From assembly GCA_007125475.1 (NCBI GenBank), contig SLDB01000010.1, positions 1-7,322 of the forward strand: a stretch of 7,322 nt of DNA, read 5' to 3'. Source of the stretch: Nitriliruptoraceae bacterium (lineage in GTDB: Bacteria > Actinomycetota > Nitriliruptoria > Nitriliruptorales > Nitriliruptoraceae). Shown here one piece after another: positions 5,907 through 7,322 of the stretch. Each line of letters starts with the position of its first letter. Position 1 is the first letter of the stretch. Made by a program: the position numbers and the translations under genes. The notes below the pieces were generated by a model. It saw only the letters and a program-made list of their open reading frames with translations. It was not told where the DNA came from and searched no databases.

Positions 5907-6707
5907 CTACCTCCCCTGCCACGCCGGAGCGCGACCGTCGTTGAACGCGGCGACGCCCTCGACCCGGTCCGCGCTGAGGTACGGGTTCGGGCCCACATCG
6001 AGGCGCAGCGCCGCCGGCAGCGGGAGATCCCGCCCCTTGGTCACCATCTGCTTGTACCGCCGCAGCGCCAGGGGGGCGTTCGCGACGAGTCGCGAGGTCA
6101 GTGCCTGTGCCGCGGCGGCGAGCTCGTCGCCCGGCGCGACCTGGTTGACCAGCCCCCAGCGGCGTGCGTCGTCGGCGGTGAGCGGCTCGCCGAGGTAGAG
6201 GACCTCGTAGGCGATCGCCGACGGCAGCAGGCGCGGGAGCAGCTGCGAGCCGAAGTTCGCCGCCAGCCCGCGCTTGGCCTCGGGGAGCCCGAGGAGGACG
6301 TGGTCGGCGGCGATTCGCAGATCACAGGCCATCGCAAGCTCGAACCCACCCCCCATCGCCGCCCCGTTGAGCACGGCCACCGTGGGCTTGGGGCACTCGA
6401 GCACGACCTCGCAGTGGTTCCGCGACGGCCCGGTCATCGGAACCCGCGGCCGGGCATCGGCCTGATCGCCCTCGCGCATCTCCTTGAGGTCCATCCCGGC
6501 GCTGAAGGCACGGTCACCGGCCCCGGTGAGGACGACGACCCAGACCTCGTCATCGCGTCCGAGGTCGTCGACGGTGCCGACGAGGTCGGCCAGCAGCCCG
6601 CGGCTGAGCGCGTTGCGACGCTCGGGGCGGTTCAACGTCACGGTCGCGACGCGATCGCGGACGTCGACGACGAGGTCGCCGCCCGTCCTCACCGTCGCAT
6701 CAACCAC
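5907..6707 (-). CDS. Enoyl-CoA hydratase/isomerase family protein
   Basis: This crotonase-fold protein probably adds water to, or isomerises, an enoyl-CoA in the cytosol. With the chosen GTG start at 6707 it has 266 residues. Landmarks are RVATVTLNRPERRNALS (19-35), AFSAGMDLKEM (68-78), the oxyanion-hole block NGAAMGGGFELAMACD (114-129) and GLPEAKRGLAANFGSQLLP (140-158). Glu123 (GGGFELA) and Glu143 (LPEAK) correspond to the two catalytic glutamates of classical hydratases, so hydratase activity is plausible. The start is uncertain: an in-frame GTG at 6767 would add 20 residues with poor codon use and lies directly behind a GC hairpin without a ribosome binding site, whereas GTG 6707 has GGGAG five bases upstream. 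The gene lies between an acyl-CoA dehydrogenase and an amidohydrolase, which fits a beta-oxidation-like step. Dehydratase, isomerase or C-C hydrolase activity within the superfamily cannot be excluded. Confidence 0.92.
   Translation of the reverse strand: MVDATVRTGGDLVVDVRDRVATVTLNRPERRNALSRGLLADLVGTVDDLGRDDEVWVVVLTGAGDRAFSAGMDLKEMREGDQADARPRVPMTGPSRNHCEVVLECPKPTVAVLNGAAMGGGFELAMACDLRIAADHVLLGLPEAKRGLAANFGSQLLPRLLPSAIAYEVLYLGEPLTADDARRWGLVNQVAPGDELAAAAQALTSRLVANAPLALRRYKQMVTKGRDLPLPAALRLDVGPNPYLSADRVEGVAAFNDGRAPAWQGR
5910..5916 (-). promoter_or_regulatory. Ribosome binding site within the end of the hydratase gene
   Basis: The minus strand reads GGGGAGG six bases before the ATG at 5903. The motif overlaps the last two sense codons of the enoyl-CoA hydratase gene, whose TAG stop follows directly, so terminating ribosomes sit on the initiation site and the two genes are probably translationally coupled. 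Confidence 0.75.
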
Positions 6708-6771
6708 ACCCGCTCCCGTCGTGTCGTGGACTCTCCCCCGCGGCGATGTCCCGACCGCCACGGTCACGCAT

Positions 6772-6792
6772 CCCGGGGTGTGCAGCCCCGGG
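6772..6792 (-). repeat. GC-rich inverted repeat between dehydrogenase and hydratase genes
   Basis: CCCGGGG (6772-6778) and CCCCGGG (6786-6792) flank a seven-base loop, a perfect 7-bp stem in the short gap after the dehydrogenase stop. No T-run follows. It may slow transcription or stabilise mRNA. It would also occlude initiation at the GTG at 6767, which supports the later hydratase start. Confidence 0.5.
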
Positions 6793-6800
6793 CCGCCGCG

Positions 6801-7322
6801 TCAGCGTGCCGCGGCCAACCCCTTCGACGCGATCGAGCGCAGCACCTCCGTGGTCCCGCCCCGCATCGTGTAGGACGGTGAGATCACCGTCGAGCGCGCC
6901 AGGAGCTCCTGGTACAGCGAGTCCGCGTCGGGGGAGAGCTCGTCCTCGGTGAGCGCGCGGAGGGTGTCGACGATCTCCTGCTCGAACACCGTCCCGAGGT
7001 CCTTGAGCATCGCCGCCTCGATCGCCGGCGCCTGCGCGTTGTCGATGGCACGGGCGATCGAGAGCGCGAGTTGGCGGATCGTCCAGAACCTGGCCGTGAT
7101 CGCTCCGAACTGCGAGCGGACCTCCTCACGCTCACCCTGCTGCGGGTGCTCGCGGATGAAGGACTCCAGCAGCTGGTAGGCGCTGAGGTAACGGTCCGGT
7201 CCCGCGCGTTCGTACGCGAGCTCGGAGGTGACCTGGTTCCACCCCTGGCCGACCTCGCCGAGGACCATCTCGTCGGGGACGAAGACGTCCTCCATCACCA
7301 CCTCGTTGAAGCTGTGCGAACC
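6801..7322 (-). CDS. Acyl-CoA dehydrogenase, C-terminal part (5' end outside window)
   Basis: The frame is open to the window edge (first codons GSHSFNEVVMEDVFVPDEMV), so the 173 residues seen are the C-terminal portion of a flavoprotein usually near 380-400 residues. It would oxidise an acyl-CoA to an enoyl-CoA and pass electrons to an electron-transfer flavoprotein. The first 30 residues are the end of the middle beta domain (VVMEDVFVPDEMVLGEVGQGW), followed by the all-helical C-terminal domain beginning SELAYERAGPDRY. The final YTMRGGTTEVLRSIASK is the conserved FAD/CoA-contacting end. The position that carries the catalytic Glu in medium-chain enzymes (YEGT) is Gly here (RGGT), as in many actinobacterial FadE proteins. 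Glu in AYER on the first C-terminal helix may act as base instead, as in isovaleryl-CoA dehydrogenase; this is inferred. It is the most upstream gene seen, and the hydratase follows it. Confidence 0.93.
   Translation of the reverse strand, partial: GSHSFNEVVMEDVFVPDEMVLGEVGQGWNQVTSELAYERAGPDRYLSAYQLLESFIREHPQQGEREEVRSQFGAITARFWTIRQLALSIARAIDNAQAPAIEAAMLKDLGTVFEQEIVDTLRALTEDELSPDADSLYQELLARSTVISPSYTMRGGTTEVLRSIASKGLAAAR

Noticed and set aside
5238..6881. A 547-codon plus-strand open frame across the amidohydrolase and hydratase genes
   Set aside because: It spans two well-supported minus-strand genes and has His/Arg/Pro-rich translation typical of the mirror frame of GC-rich coding DNA.

Overview
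The window is high-GC DNA in which every supportable gene lies on the minus strand, so the biological order runs from base 7322 down to base 1. Strong GC bias at wobble positions, GTG starts, ATGA gene junctions and a very acidic secreted lipoprotein suggest an actinobacterium, possibly from a halotolerant or marine lineage. The taxonomic placement is inference.

Region 1 (7322-5025) encodes the C-terminal part of an acyl-CoA dehydrogenase, an enoyl-CoA hydratase/isomerase with both catalytic glutamates, and a DUF6282-type amidohydrolase-like protein with a full set of candidate metal ligands. Gene spacing is tight; the hydratase stop codon lies just after the ribosome binding site of the amidohydrolase gene.

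Region 2 (5028-3311) is the most interesting part. A 357-residue protein of unknown function overlaps the amidohydrolase gene by ATGA. After a 101-base gap comes a gene interrupted by one in-frame TGA. Read through, it gives a 180-residue protein that matches the UGSC (seleno)protein family, with Sec95-Gly-Ala-Cys98 at the expected redox motif. A perfect 9-bp hairpin with a GUG loop starts 10 bases after the UGA, as expected for a bacterial SECIS element. I therefore annotate one selenoprotein gene, not two fragments.

Region 3 (3310-1) is a peptide/nickel-class (Dpp/Opp-type) ABC importer: a solute-binding lipoprotein with an Asp-rich tether, a DppB-like permease and the N-terminal half of a DppC-like permease that runs off the window. 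A perfect 16-bp inverted repeat separates the binding-protein and permease genes, and a 7-bp palindrome lies upstream of the binding-protein gene.

Working model (inference): the importer brings in a small organic substrate, and the amidohydrolase, the UGSC selenoprotein with its partner protein, and the acyl-CoA enzymes process it. The substrate cannot be read from the sequence. No tRNA, rRNA, CRISPR array, insertion sequence or origin was seen, and no gap between genes exceeds 130 bases.
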